Shown here: piece by piece, positions 1 to 10,920 of the stretch
Position numbering within the stretch: the stretch's first letter is position 1
Layout of the letters: each line of letters starts with the position of its first letter
Assembly: GCF_012273895.1 (NCBI RefSeq)
Contig: NC_052126.1
Coordinates: 4,043,218-4,107,217 of the forward strand
Direction of reading: 5' to 3'
Length of the DNA stretch: 64,000 nt
DNA from: Zerene cesonia
Taxonomy: Eukaryota; Arthropoda; Insecta; Lepidoptera; Pieridae
The notes under the pieces: generated by a model
Database searches by the model: none
Told to the model about the DNA's origin: nothing
What the model saw: only the letters and a program-made list of their open reading frames with translations
Program-made: the position numbers and the translations under genes

Positions 1-84
1 GGTTTCATGATATTTATCATTCTCTAATAGTATATTGACTTTAAAATCACTCTGTCTTATTTCGTCCACTGCTTTCAGATTCAT
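1..84 (-). CDS. Lifeguard-like paralogue, first 28 codons only (runs off the window)
   Basis: An ATG at 84 on the minus strand opens a frame that runs out of the window at position 1 with no stop (28 codons). The peptide begins MNLKAVDEIRQSDFKVNILL and aligns without gaps to the start of the lifeguard-like gene at 9565 (MHINSVAEIIQSDIKVNIFL). Both starts are preceded by TAACGA, and the flank just upstream also resembles the other copy (an ATCAGT..TAT..CGCAATA stretch). I infer that this is exon 1 of a second, tandem copy lying downstream, about 9.5 kb from the first. Its membrane domain lies outside the window, so the family assignment rests on this shared exon alone. It could also be a broken copy. 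Confidence 0.6.
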   Translation of the reverse strand, partial: MNLKAVDEIRQSDFKVNILLENDKYHET

Positions 85-1080
85 TCGTTAAGCGTTATTC
101 AATCAGTGTATATCCGCAATATAATAATTATTTGAGAATACGAAATAAAAATAAAATTGGTAATAATAATATAAATTGCTGTATTATGTCAATATGATTA
201 AATTTGACATCTGTTATTCCCATTTTTCTAACTAGTTTAATTTCCTCTTCATACTATTTTGTCGATGCGTTCCTAATTATTATTAATTGGTATTATTGCT
301 ACTTACTACCACTACACATGTTGTATATTATTATAATTGCACCATTTTAATATAATAAGTACATTAAACGGTGGTTATTGGTGGCCTCAGATATCAAAAC
401 GGTAAGGGTATCAGATATCGAATCCTACCACATGATAGAAACTCCTGTTCTATACACTTTTTTAAAGAAAGTTATGCTGAATTTTAATTCACAAAATGAA
501 CACCTAAAATGCTTTACAATAAGGTTTCTTATCAATCCTTACTTCCTTATCAATTTTACATTGAACGTGTGCTCGTTTGTCTCTATTCGTCTGGATAGGA
601 TGTTAGGAGACTAGAGATTGATATGGACTACTTTTTACTGAAATGAAATATCTCATTTCCATCACGCATACAAAGGTTCATTAACAGCACAGGCGAAGCA
701 GCGTGCTGAAAGCTGGTAGACCAAATTAAAATTCCATTTGACCTCTACACTGGCACGTGACTTCCTAACTTCGGCTAACCTCAGCAGAACGGTTGTAGCA
801 AAGTGGAAAATTATTTTCGAATGATGACAGATCACTTGTAATATTTTTAGACAGATAACTATATTATGGACATTCGTGCAACAGACAATACATAACCAAA
901 ATATTGTTTTTTTTTCTAGAAAAAAGTTAACAACACTCTAACGACAACTATTTCCTATCGAACCCAAAGAGAATATGTCAATCGATTCAATATAATACTA
1001 TATTCTATATTATCTGTGCCATATTACACTGCAAAACCCAGAACAAAAATAAAACACGGTACATTTTACGGTTTATAATT
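85..1080. other. Intergenic spacer between tandem lifeguard-like copies
   Basis: About 1 kb of AT-rich DNA lies between the 5' end of the partial downstream copy (84) and the stop codon of the complete gene (1081). It should hold the promoter of the former and the 3' UTR of the latter. No AATAAA signal was found close to the stop on the minus strand, so the poly(A) site is not placed. I see no coding frame with splice support; the 78-codon plus-strand frame at 378-614 looks random. Confidence 0.5.
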
Positions 1081-4000
1081 TCATTCATCCATCATACCCA
1101 TAATTTGGACTATTTTAAGGAAAATATCAACAATACTCGTATACAACATGTAGGCAGCCAGCGAATAATCGTTTTCCCCGATCTCTATCCTGCCTCCGCC
1201 GAGGATCATTTGCAACTCCATTATTAAAACCTGCAAAGAATCGTCTATGTAAATAGGCAATACACAAGGGCAGCTTTTGTGCCGATCCAAACGAAAACGA
1301 CTTTATTACCTACTTGGGCATATTCCTACTAAACTACTAATATTATAAATGCGAAAGTTTGTGAGAATGGATGTATGTGTATGTATGTTTGTAACTCTTT
1401 CACGCAAAAACTACTGAACCGATTACAATGAAATTTCGTACGTAGTTACTGGACAACTGGAATAACACATAGGCAACTTTTTATCCCGATATTCCTATGG
1501 CGTACAGACTTACGCTGGTTGTCTGTAAAATTATTGAAAACGTTGCTATTTTGCTTTTAAATGGATTTTAAACGCGATTTATTCATCATATTATTAACCC
1601 GACGTTTCGAACACTTTACAGCGAGCGTGGTCACGAGGAGACCGAATAAATCGCTTTTAAAATCCGTTAAAAATTTTATAATTTCCAAATGTATAATACT
1701 CGCGTAAAATCAAACACAAGAAAAGACTCAACTAATGTTTACCATAAATACGGGGCTAAAAATACTCACAATAATATTAAGTATCGTCCCAACGAAGAGT
1801 AGGCCAATATGCAAGGGCTTGTAATGTATATTCATCACTAGCATAGTGACAGATATGATAGTCGATATGACAGCGAATGCTACCACAATCGCAACCACGT
1901 ACAAATACCATGATGTGAAGTCGAACTAAAAAATATGATTAGATTTTTAATGTGGTTTTTAAATTTAACGTGATCTGCTTCATGATCATAAGTTTTAGTG
2001 ATATTAAATTGATTAAATAGATTTAAAAATGCTATCTATAAACACTTGTTAGCGCTTAATAAAAATGGTAAAAACCATGATAATGTATGTAGAAAACAAA
2101 TCTAGGTTTACGATGACATCTCAAAGTAAATCCGATGTGGGAAAGAGATGGCGCTAGATCACCTATATAGGTCTGTTACTTTTCCACGCTGGAGTTATTA
2201 CTGCCTCAAGACTTCATGGTTAAAACGAATGGTGAACCCCCCGGTTCAGATGGATCAAAACAGATCAAAGCAATTAACCGCTGAATCAATGATGACGAAA
2301 TGTACTTTATATTTTAATTTTATGAACATAAGCATCTATTTACCATGGCCAAGTACACATTATTACACTATGCCATAAAACTTGAACATATATTCGTTCA
2401 ACTAGACTTCCTTCAGGAGCCCTTTTGAACTGTCCAAATACATAATTTAATTAATTTCGATTCCGATTCACAAAGCAGAGAAGAGCCATAATAATTGAGA
2501 GGGATACAATGCATCGTATATCCCTCTCAATTATTACTACTACATAAACTACACTACTCAAACAGCAGTGGTATAGAACTGGAAGCCATTCTTACACCAG
2601 GCACGACTTAAACTAAAGTTATATGGAGCTACGAGAACAACTCGCTAACAGCTATGGCTCATATTAACACTCACACTAGTACAAGCCAGAAGCACGCACA
2701 CAGCAACAACCACCAGTGTAGTGATAACTGCATAAAAAACAATATTCGTTCGGTACCGACATGTTACCGCAGAGACCAGCAGACTCATACCAACGACCTG
2801 AAAAGTTATTGAATCGTAGTCACATTTATATAATTACTAGCTGCGCCCCGCGGTTTTACCCGCGTAAGTCCGTATCCCGTAAGAATTTTGGGATAAAAAG
2901 TTGCCTATATGTTATTCCAGTTGTCCAGCTGTCTACATATCAAATTTCATTGCAAACGGTTCAGCAGTTTTTGCGTGAAAGAGCAACAATCACACACACA
3001 TCCTTACAAAATTTCGCATTTACAATATTAGTAGGATTAGTAGGATAGGAAGTAGGATTTTCTACAAAGGTCATCAACGTCCCTTGGAGAGAGGTACCAT
3101 TCCATCTTATAAGGGACCAAATCAACAATATCTTATCAGACACTAACAGAATCACGCCAGTCATTTGAATACGCACAACAAAACAAAAAAATACAGTCGA
3201 ATAAAAAACTTCCTTACTTCTTTTTGGATTTATATGACATAATATAACACTAACAGTCTAACAGTAAAGTAAGTAGTGGATATTGTTTATATTATCAATA
3301 CATTTATCCCTCAAACACTTGTGTAACGTAATGTACACACACACACATCTAGATATATCGGGCTATAGTGCGAATACCCATTAGCTTTATTCCTCCTCAG
3401 AAACGGAATTAACCAGAATTTAAGCGTAACATATATATGATATATGCCTCGAAAATTATTGCATACTTTTTGGTTACATTCAGACTATCTTTGAATTAGT
3501 GACTCTTATTCAATTATAAAACAACATCACAGCACTATTTTGATAAACCCATGCATTAAATTAAAAGTTTCGTGTCAAAAGTAAAGACAGAAATGGGATA
3601 TGTGTGAGTTACACAAACTGTTATATCTATTTGCATGTTAGAGTTTGTTCTGAATGTCTGATATTTGTCATGATATTGTATACTGTTTGTTAGTATTGTA
3701 TAAGTGATATCGTTAACGCTAAAAGCGTTCCAAATTTGAACGATTTCGATGTTCAAGTTAATATCTTATTCGTGTATTGATATATCGTATCATCGTAGAT
3801 TTTTGTGATTTTTTCTGAAATATAATGATTATATATTCCAGACTATTACCATGTAAATGCAGTATAATTAATATCTTAATCGAAATTTACTTAAAACAAA
3901 AAGGTTTTTTTTATTAGACAGTTGCAATATGTTAATATATTCCGTCATTTTAATTCGTCTCAAAATATTTTCATTTGTCATCACAGATGTGGAGGTCACG

Positions 4001-7000
4001 CACAAACACACAGAAAAATAAAACTTTTTTTTTTATACATAACGCAACGTTCACAACGTATTATAGAAGAAGCAAAAAAGTTCTCTTTTTAAATGTTTCA
4101 ATTTAAAAAAAAATATGATTCAATTTACCGCGAACAAAAGACATAGGAAGTTACAAGGTGGTCGCCTGGCACACTCACTGCAGAACATTACGTAGTTTAG
4201 CGGTATAACGATACACCTGAAATACCATATTTATTCATGAGTAATATATACAATTTAATTACTAAAAAACACTGCAGAGTTCACAGAAAAATAACATTAA
4301 TGTTTTATAATGCTTTCCACAAAAAAGGTAATCGACGTCCTATTCTTATTTTAAGATGGGATCAAATTATAAGAATTTTCTTTAAAATGTTTAATTTTAA
4401 AAACAAAAAATGTTATGTTAACGCTAATCGGTTTATCCACCGAGGTTTTACCAACTCAGGGAGTTATTGAGTAGCAATTTAAAAAAAAATACAGTTGATT
4501 TGTTTCAATCTGCTTCATTTTAGGGAACGTCGGTTAACAATACTGTCTGATTTAAGTATACCGCTCTATACCCTAATTTTAAAAGACAAGACGAGAATTA
4601 AATAACCATTGTTTATAAAATCAAATGTAGTGGTACTAAAATCAAGAGTACAAATATAAATTCAAATAGTTAAAAGTATCAATATAACTTACATTGCCAA
4701 TATAATGAAAAGCACGTTGTTCTCCCGAAACGTTTCCTTCACGTCGGGTCTGAAAGCATAGCTAAATAAATTAATATGTACAATACAAATAATTACAAAT
4801 GTAACTATCGTAAAGCAATACATAAATATTAATACAAAACTTAATAAATAGGTCACTCAGTAAGAAGAAGGTTATTAATAAAAAAAATGCTTGATTTGCA
4901 TCTAATGGTAAGTGAACTCATGAGCGTCCACAAAGCTCGAGTTTCTGCAGGTATTTTCAGATATGTATACGCATTTTTTAAGCCATATGATTATAGGATC
5001 GCTTTCATTACAATTACTGACTTCGATATTGATGCTGTAAGAATACCAAGCAAAACTGAGACGGGTGACTAGTATATTAAAAATATAATGATAGAAAATA
5101 TACAGAACATAAATCGAAAAAAAACTAACGTGGCCAATACAAAAGCGGTGAAAGCAGCGGTGATACAGAGCATAATAAGTACGATAGTGAACACAAATTT
5201 GACGAAGTAGTTCCGACTAGTCGGATCGTAGTGTAGTGGCGCGCCGTGCCCTTGGTACCCCCCACCACCGCCATGACCTCCATAGCCACCACCTCCATAT
5301 CCTGAAATAAGTACATTGAAAAAGAGAACAGACTAATATTAATTAATCAATAGGTCAATAAAAAAATGTGGCAAAAAATCAATGACAATTTGTATATAGA
5401 ATTTAAGATTTAAACTGGAACTGATACACGAAATTCTATTAGGAACCATATGATAAGAAATGTGTGGTGCGTGGAAAGGTGATAAGAAATCTTTGAAAAA
5501 TTGTTATCAACTCGGGAATCGAATCCGGAGGTTAAAAAAACACATTAAATAAAAAAAATACATTATTATTAATACAAAAAGTCGCAAGCTATTATGCGAC
5601 TTCTTAAATGCATAAAATGCGTAATTTTTCATATCCCCAGTAACTACTAATAACCTCGAGAAAAGCAAAACGTGCTACTGGATTGAATAATTCTATATGA
5701 AACAATACATTAAAATGTTTTTAACGTTCAATGGTGTTTCACCTGAGAGAATAGTAAGATAATGAGTTATAATTTATGAAGGTATTTGTATTGTATTTAT
5801 ATTGTTTATATATCCATTACTTTTATGAACATTTTCAGTTTTTTGTGGAGACAGTACAAGGTTACTTTTTACCCACGAGTGAAGTTGTGCAAAATGATTT
5901 GAGACCTACACCATTCTAAACCCAATTATAACGCAATATAACACCTATTTTCATTCGAACTCAAGAGCGCCTCTGTTCTATCAGACGAACAAATTGATTG
6001 TTATTAGTACAACTTGATTTAATATTCAAAATGAAATTTATCCCTTTATAAGCAAACTGATTAAATAAATACGAATTTAATTTACTCAGTTCGTGAACAT
6101 TATATATTTTATCCTCAACGTTATAAATATGATAAATGGAAAAGTGGTAACGCCAATATTATTAAAATAGTGAATTAAAATTAAATATTTATTATTTTGT
6201 GATTTAATCCAACTACCCTCCTTACATGCGAGCACAACCAATCACCGCACGCTCTTAAAGCAACNNNNNNNNNNNNNNNNNNNNNNNNNNNNNNNNNNNN
6301 NNNNNNNNNNNNNNNNNNNNNNNNNNNNNNNNNNNNNNNNNNNNNNNNNNNNNNNNNNNNNNNNNNNNNNNNNNNNNNNNNNNNNNNNNNNNNNNNNNNN
6401 NNNNNNNNNNNNNNNNNNNNNNNNNNNNNNNNNNNNNNNNNNNNNNNNNNNNNNNNNNNNNNNNNNNNNNNNNNNNNNNNNNNNNNNNNNNNNNNNNNNN
6501 NNNNNNNNNNNNNNNNNNNNNNNNNNNNNNNNNNNNNNNNNNNNNNNNNNNNNNNNNNNNNNNNNNNNNNNNNNNNNNNNNNNNNNNNNNNNNNNNNNNN
6601 NNNNNNNNNNNNNNNNNNNNNNNNNNNNNNNNNNNNNNNNNNNNNNNNNNNNNNNNNNNNNNNNNNNNNNNNNNNNNNNNNNNNNNNNNNNNNNNNNNNN
6701 NNNNNNNNNNNNNNNNNNNNNNNNNNNNNNNNNNNNNNNNNNNNNNNNNNNNNNNNNNNNNNNNNNNNNNNNNNNNNNNNNNNNNNNNNNNNNNNNNNNN
6801 NNNNNNNNNNNNNNNNNNNNNNNNNNNNNNNNNNNNNNNNNNNNNNNNNNNNNNNNNNNNNNNNNNNNNNNNNNNNNNNNNNNNNNNNNNNNNNNNNNNN
6901 NNNNNNNNNNNNNNNNNNNNNNNNNNNNNNNNNNNNNNNNNNNNNNNNNNNNNNNNNNNNNNNNNNNNNNNNNNNNNNNNNNNNNNNNNNNNNNNNNNNN

Positions 7001-9565
7001 NNNNNNNNNNNNNNNNNNNNNNNNNNNNNNNNNNNNNNNNNNNNNNNNNNNNNNNNNNNNNNNNNNNNNNNNNNNNNNNNNNNNNNNNNNNNNNNNNNNN
7101 NNNNNNNNNNNNNNNNNNNNNNNNNNNNNNNNNNNNNNNNNNNNNNNNNNNNNNNNNNNNNNNNNNNNNNNNNNNNNNNNNNNNNNNNNNNNNNNNNNNN
7201 NNNNNNNNNNNNNNNNNNNNNNNNNNNNNNNNNNNNNNNNNNNNNNNNNNNNNNNNNNNNNNNNGATTCGAAATTCAAATGTAATATTTTTTTATAATTA
7301 AGTGTAACAGTATTTATGGCCAGACTAAGTNNNNNNNNNNNNNNNNNNNNNNNNNNNNNNNNNNNNNNNNNNNNNNNNNNNNNNNNNNNNNNNNNNNNNN
7401 NNNNNNNNNNNNNNNNNNNNNNNNNNNNNNNNNNNNNNNNNNNNNNNNNNNNNNNNNNNNNNNNNNNNNNNNNNNNNNNNNNNNNNNNNNNNNNNNNNNN
7501 NNNNNNNNNNNNNNNNNNNNNNNNNNNNNNNNNNNNNNNNNNNNNNNNNNNNNNNNNNNNNNNNNNNNNNNNNNNNNNNNNNNNNNNNNNNNNNNNNNNN
7601 NNNNNNNNNNNNNNNNNNNNNNNNNNNNNNNNNNNNNNNNNNNNNNNNNNNNNNNNNNNNNNNNNNNNNNNNNNNNNNNNNNNNNNNNNNNNNNNNNNNN
7701 NNNNNNNNNNNNNNNNNNNNNNNNNNNNNNNNNNNNNNNNNNNNNNNNNNNNNNNNNNNNNNNNNNNNNNNNNNNNNNNNNNNNNNNNNNNNNNNNNNNN
7801 NNNNNNNNNNNNNNNNNNNNNNNNNNNNNNNNNNNNNNNNNNNNNNNNNNNNNNNNNNNNNNNNNNNNNNNNNNNNNNNNNNNNNNNNNNNNNNNNNNNN
7901 NNNNNNNNNNNNNNNNNNNNNNNNNNNNNNNNNNNNNNNNNNNNNNNNNNNNNNNNNNNNNNNNNNNNNNNNNNNNNNNNNNNNNNNNNNNNNNNNNNNN
8001 NNNNNNNNNNNNNNNNNNNNNNNNNNNNNNNNNNNNNNNNNNNNNNNNNNNNNNNNNNNNNNNNNNNNNNNNNNNNNNNNNNNNNNNNNNNNNNNNNNNN
8101 NNNNNNNNNNNNNNNNNNNNNNNNNNNNNNNNNNNNNNNNNNNNNNNNNNNNNNNNNNNNNNNNNNNNNNNNNNNNNNNNNNNNNNNNNNNNNNNNNNNN
8201 NNNNNNNNNNNNNNNNNNNNNNNNNNNNNNNNNNNNNNNNNNNNNNNNNNNNNNNNNNNNNNNNNNNNNNNNNNNNNNNNNNNNNNNNNNNNNNNNNNNN
8301 NNNNNNNNNNNNNNNNNNNNNNNNNNNNNNAGTCATACAGTCTGCATCGATCTTCCGTGACGATCGGATCTCAATAACCGCCGGAGTGCCTTCACGTGGC
8401 CTCTAGACTTTTCGTGTATAATTCGCATACCGCCGGAGAGTCTTTATGAGGCTTTCTTGTCACCGCATCAATCGAAGAGATCTTTCATAAAGATCGTAAC
8501 CCGCAACCGCCGGAGAACCTCCACGAGGTTCTCTAGATATCTCGGGCATTGTGCTAGTGTAACCGCCTTCCCATTTGGTCGCGCTGAACCGCCGCGTGTG
8601 TGTGTGTGTGGAGTGAAGGACTGGATCTGGTCTGCCTGGCCCGAGCTGGAGGACCCTTGACCGCGTGGTGCTGTGCCGCGTGCTTGCTTGGACGCTACTC
8701 CCTCAGACGAGGTATGTGCCGTGTGTTCCCGTCTTTCCCTTTTTCGCTACACCAAGTAGATTAAGTTTTACAGTCCGCTTAATTATCGAAATTAATATAT
8801 ATTGGCGTGACCAGAAAAGTGTTTATTTATTTGTTACACGCAACGAAGCTGTTTTATGGTATAACTTTTGTGTCTGGATATATTTAGATGAGACATAATC
8901 TTTTAACCACGGTGATGAAACTGCGGGTAGCAGTAGCAAGTATTTAATAAATGTCTAATGTATTTTTATTTTCCATTACTTTACTCTATAGCTACGTACG
9001 CATTTTAAAGGAAACGAGAAAACAAGGCAAAAAAAATTCAGAATATGTTTTAAATGCTTTAATTCTATCAAAATGCATGGATAAAACTTTTTTAGATATG
9101 TTTATTATGTATTTGATTTTTGGTAATTTTTCGTGTCATCAATTTATGTTCAACAAAAAACCAAAAGTAATTCTGAACGCTGTTTTACGCGTTAAATATA
9201 TTCATATGAAATAAAACATTACCTGTATTAAATTGAACCCAAGTTGTCTGCTGTCTCCGCATGTCTCCCTTCGTTTTGTTGCCACCATCCTTACCAATTA
9301 TGCCTTTTTCAACATCTATTTCAAATTTCCCTTCTTTACTACGATTCTCTTTGACCTGAACTTCTGTACTTTCTTCTTCTTTACTTTTAACATGTTTACT
9401 TTGAATTTCGCCACTTTGAACATCTTTACTTGTAAGTGCTATTTCTTTAGTTCCATCTTCTTTTGGTTTGTTTCTATCATCGTAATGTTTTTTCTTTTCG
9501 TCTTCTAAAAATATGTTAACTTTAATATCACTCTGAATAATTTCAGCAACTGAGTTGATATGCAT
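1081..9565 (-). CDS. Divergent lifeguard / TMBIM (Bax-inhibitor-1 superfamily) membrane protein, 7 exons
   Basis: Exons, minus strand: 9565-9223, 5301-5130, 4749-4693, 4216-4192, 2797-2675, 1925-1770 and 1230-1081 (stop TGA). All have GT-AG borders and join in phase to 341 residues. Residues 1-114 (exon 1) are a Lys/Glu-rich charged extension. Residues 115-135 are Gly/Tyr-rich. The membrane domain starts at SRNYFVKFVF (143-152) and continues with DVKETFRENN, PLNY, a hydrophobic helix pair, FDFTSWYLYV (241-250) and a last segment with MILGGG and YMLYTSIVDIFL. These match, in order, the family landmarks (R-x-F, the V-R-x-N-P region, the P-W-N region, the Y/W-D-F-T step, L-G-G). Known relatives sit in ER/Golgi or plasma membranes and modulate calcium leak and apoptosis; function here is inferred from family. 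Oddities: the hallmark Y-D-T-Q reads M-E-L-Q (296-299), and the Asp of the last helix is displaced. The exon 4 donor is uncertain: a better-looking GTGAGT at 4178 breaks the frame, whereas GTAATG at 4191 keeps it. The first intron (3.9 kb) contains two assembly gaps. Confidence 0.85.
1324..1522 (+). mobile_element. Non-autonomous Helitron (Lep1-like), 3' truncated
   Basis: Begins TCCTACTAAACTACTAATAT and carries the family core (CTCTTTCACGCAAAAACTAC, then TTTTTATCCCGATATTCCTA). It degenerates before the usual GC hairpin and CTAG end. It lies in intron 6 of the lifeguard-like gene. Confidence 0.75.
1555..1725. repeat. Dispersed repeat with CCCGACGTTTCGAACACTTT
   Basis: The block with CCCGACGTTTCGAACACTTT, followed by AAATCCGTTAAAAA and AATGTATAATACTCGCGTAA, recurs in part at 12968-13035 and in inverted form at 29505-29595. 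It is a dispersed repeat of unknown class. Confidence 0.5.
2489..2536. repeat. Perfect 18-bp stem-loop in lifeguard intron 5
   Basis: Positions 2489-2506 (TAATAATTGAGAGGGATA) are the exact reverse complement of 2519-2536, with a 12-base loop. It lies between exons 5 and 6 and outside any repeat I recognise. It could be a small fold-back element or a transcribed hairpin. Confidence 0.6.
2837..3037 (-). mobile_element. Non-autonomous Helitron (Lep1-like), near full length
   Basis: Reads on the minus strand from ATTAGTAGGA (3037) to CTAG (2837), with the terminal hairpin CCGCGGTTTTACCCGCG beside the CTAG end. It lies in the intron upstream of lifeguard exon 5. The frames at 2761-3048 and 2961-3176 are by-products of it. 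Confidence 0.8.
5302..6264. other. Lifeguard intron 1, part downstream of the gaps
   Basis: AT-rich intron sequence between exon 2 (ends at 5301) and the first assembly gap. I see no splice-supported frame and no recognisable repeat. Confidence 0.5.
6265..7264. other. Assembly gap, exactly 1000 N
   Basis: A run of exactly 1000 undetermined bases, which is the signature of a gap of unknown size. Open frames reported across it are artefacts. Confidence 0.99.
7331..8330. other. Assembly gap, exactly 1000 N
   Basis: A second run of exactly 1000 undetermined bases, separated from the first by only 66 bases of sequence (7265-7330). The true sizes and even the order of the pieces here are uncertain. 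Confidence 0.99.
8376..8535 (+). repeat. Array of hairpins built on ACCGCCGGAG units
   Basis: Three diverged units start ACCGCCGGAG at about 8377, 8429 and 8505, each followed by a stem-loop. The third is perfect: GAGAACCT, loop CCACG, AGGTTCTC. The second keeps its stem only with G-U pairs (GAGAGTCT, TTATG, AGGCTTTC). The first pairs GAG-GCC with GGC-CTC. A further perfect hairpin (GATCTTT, CAT, AAAGATC) lies at about 8478-8494. The region is GC-rich against its surroundings and touches an assembly gap. It may be the untranslated part of a retroelement or a structured RNA; I cannot name it. Confidence 0.5.
8536..9222. other. GC-rich then AT-rich tail of lifeguard intron 1
   Basis: A GC-rich stretch with a short TG run (about 8594-8611) continues from the hairpin array to about 8760, and AT-rich sequence follows up to the exon 1 donor (9222). 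The segment TTGGCGTGACCAGAAAAGTG near 8802-8821 recalls the primer-binding side of an LTR retroelement, but I could not find paired LTRs, so this is only a guess. The frames at 8457-9214 have no recognisable domain. Confidence 0.3.
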
Positions 9566-9730
9566 TCGTTACAACTTTGATTTCATCAGTTTATACGCAA
9601 TAACACAAATGTTATATAAGGCAAATAATAAAAAAATTGTAGAAAAATAATATAAAGTGAATGTTCGTTTCATTTGACTTCTCTGTCAGACTTGTCATTC
9701 TAGTGAATTGACATTCTTTCCAACTACGTC
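9566..9730 (-). promoter_or_regulatory. 5' flank of the lifeguard-like gene, shared with its paralogue
   Basis: The sequence just upstream of the ATG at 9565 resembles the sequence just upstream of the ATG at 84: TAACGA before ATG, then an ATCAGT..TAT..CGCAATA block and further AT-rich similarity. It is probably the 5' UTR and proximal promoter of both copies. No TATA box is obvious. Confidence 0.35.
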
Positions 9731-10920
9731 TCTAATGTTCCCAACACAAAATTAAGTTTAAATTTTTACAATTATTTTTAAAGGACAACTTTTTTATAGG
9801 ACGATAGACCGCTTCCGTACGTAACGCGTTGTGGCATCAGTATAGCTTCTACGCATACAGCAAAATTAGTTTAAATTATTCTATTGGCGTCCCGAATCAT
9901 ACACATTTAGTTTATGTTATAAAGAGAAAAAGTGTAAAGCCAGTTTACTTAGGAATTGCATCGGTTATGTCCACAACAGAAGTTATGGATACTGCCTTTC
10001 AAAAAGACATAGAATAAAGACGGAGACATATAAGCTATACGAGGATATAACGTATTAATATTTAAAGTATTTCAAAAGCATTTTTATATTCATATATGTC
10101 TACACATTTATCATTCACTTCCTTTTGTTGTCGTAGGATGTGAAAAACAACAGAATATTCATAAAAATAAAAGCTATATCATATTATTGAATTAACAGTG
10201 AACATTTTACGTCCCAAATGAATGAATTAATCGAGTAATAACGATAATTGAACCCACTTTAGTTCTTGTATAACATTCCTTTGTTGAAGAAAAATGTCTT
10301 CATGAATTTTAAGTGAGCTAAGTTTGCTTCAAGTTACTGGGAATAGCTACGAATGTTTCTTTAAGTATTCACTTAAATATCTTTCAGGCTTAATAGAGGT
10401 ATGTTTTTTTGTTAAATTTTATTCTTCAGATTAGTTTTTAAAGTACCTACTGATAAGATTATTTTGGTTATGACTTGGCTTTACTCTTTAGTAAATTGAT
10501 TAGTTACAATTTTTTTATTTTAATCATTTTGATCAAAAATTTACTTACATTAATATGAGGTTTTACCTTAAATAGGTGGAGCTACCCTGAATATTGTGCC
10601 AATCAATATTCACCTCGAAACATCTATAATAATAATATAAAGCCGGAGAATTTGTTTGTTTGAACACGTTAATCTAAAGAACTGCCGATTTCAAGTATTT
10701 TTTAAATATAATATAGTAATTGATTGATTGTAATAAGTATCCTGTGGTTTCACACACGTCGCAGAAATGCCTTCCTCCATAAATAGACGATCTTATACGG
10801 GAATAATTTTTCAAATAGGACCTCTAGTTCACACAATCACACGCACAAAGTTAGCACTGTCTATTTTATTCATTTAATCGTTTTTTGGTATATTATCTTT
10901 TTTAATTATGACATATTACT
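9731..10920. other. Intergenic, no gene recognised
   Basis: AT-rich DNA upstream of the lifeguard-like gene. A 62-codon plus-strand frame (9829-10017) has no recognisable domain. From about 10630 there are fragments of a dispersed repeat (TTTGTTTGTTTGAACACGTT) that recurs inverted at 14119-14272. Confidence 0.4.

Noticed and set aside
5125..5316. 63-codon minus-strand frame
   Set aside because: It overlaps lifeguard exon 2 in another frame; the supported frame gives the Gly-rich segment and first membrane helix and joins in phase on both sides.
6181..8377. Long open frames of 340-365 codons on both strands
   Set aside because: They consist almost entirely of undetermined residues across the two 1000-N gaps.
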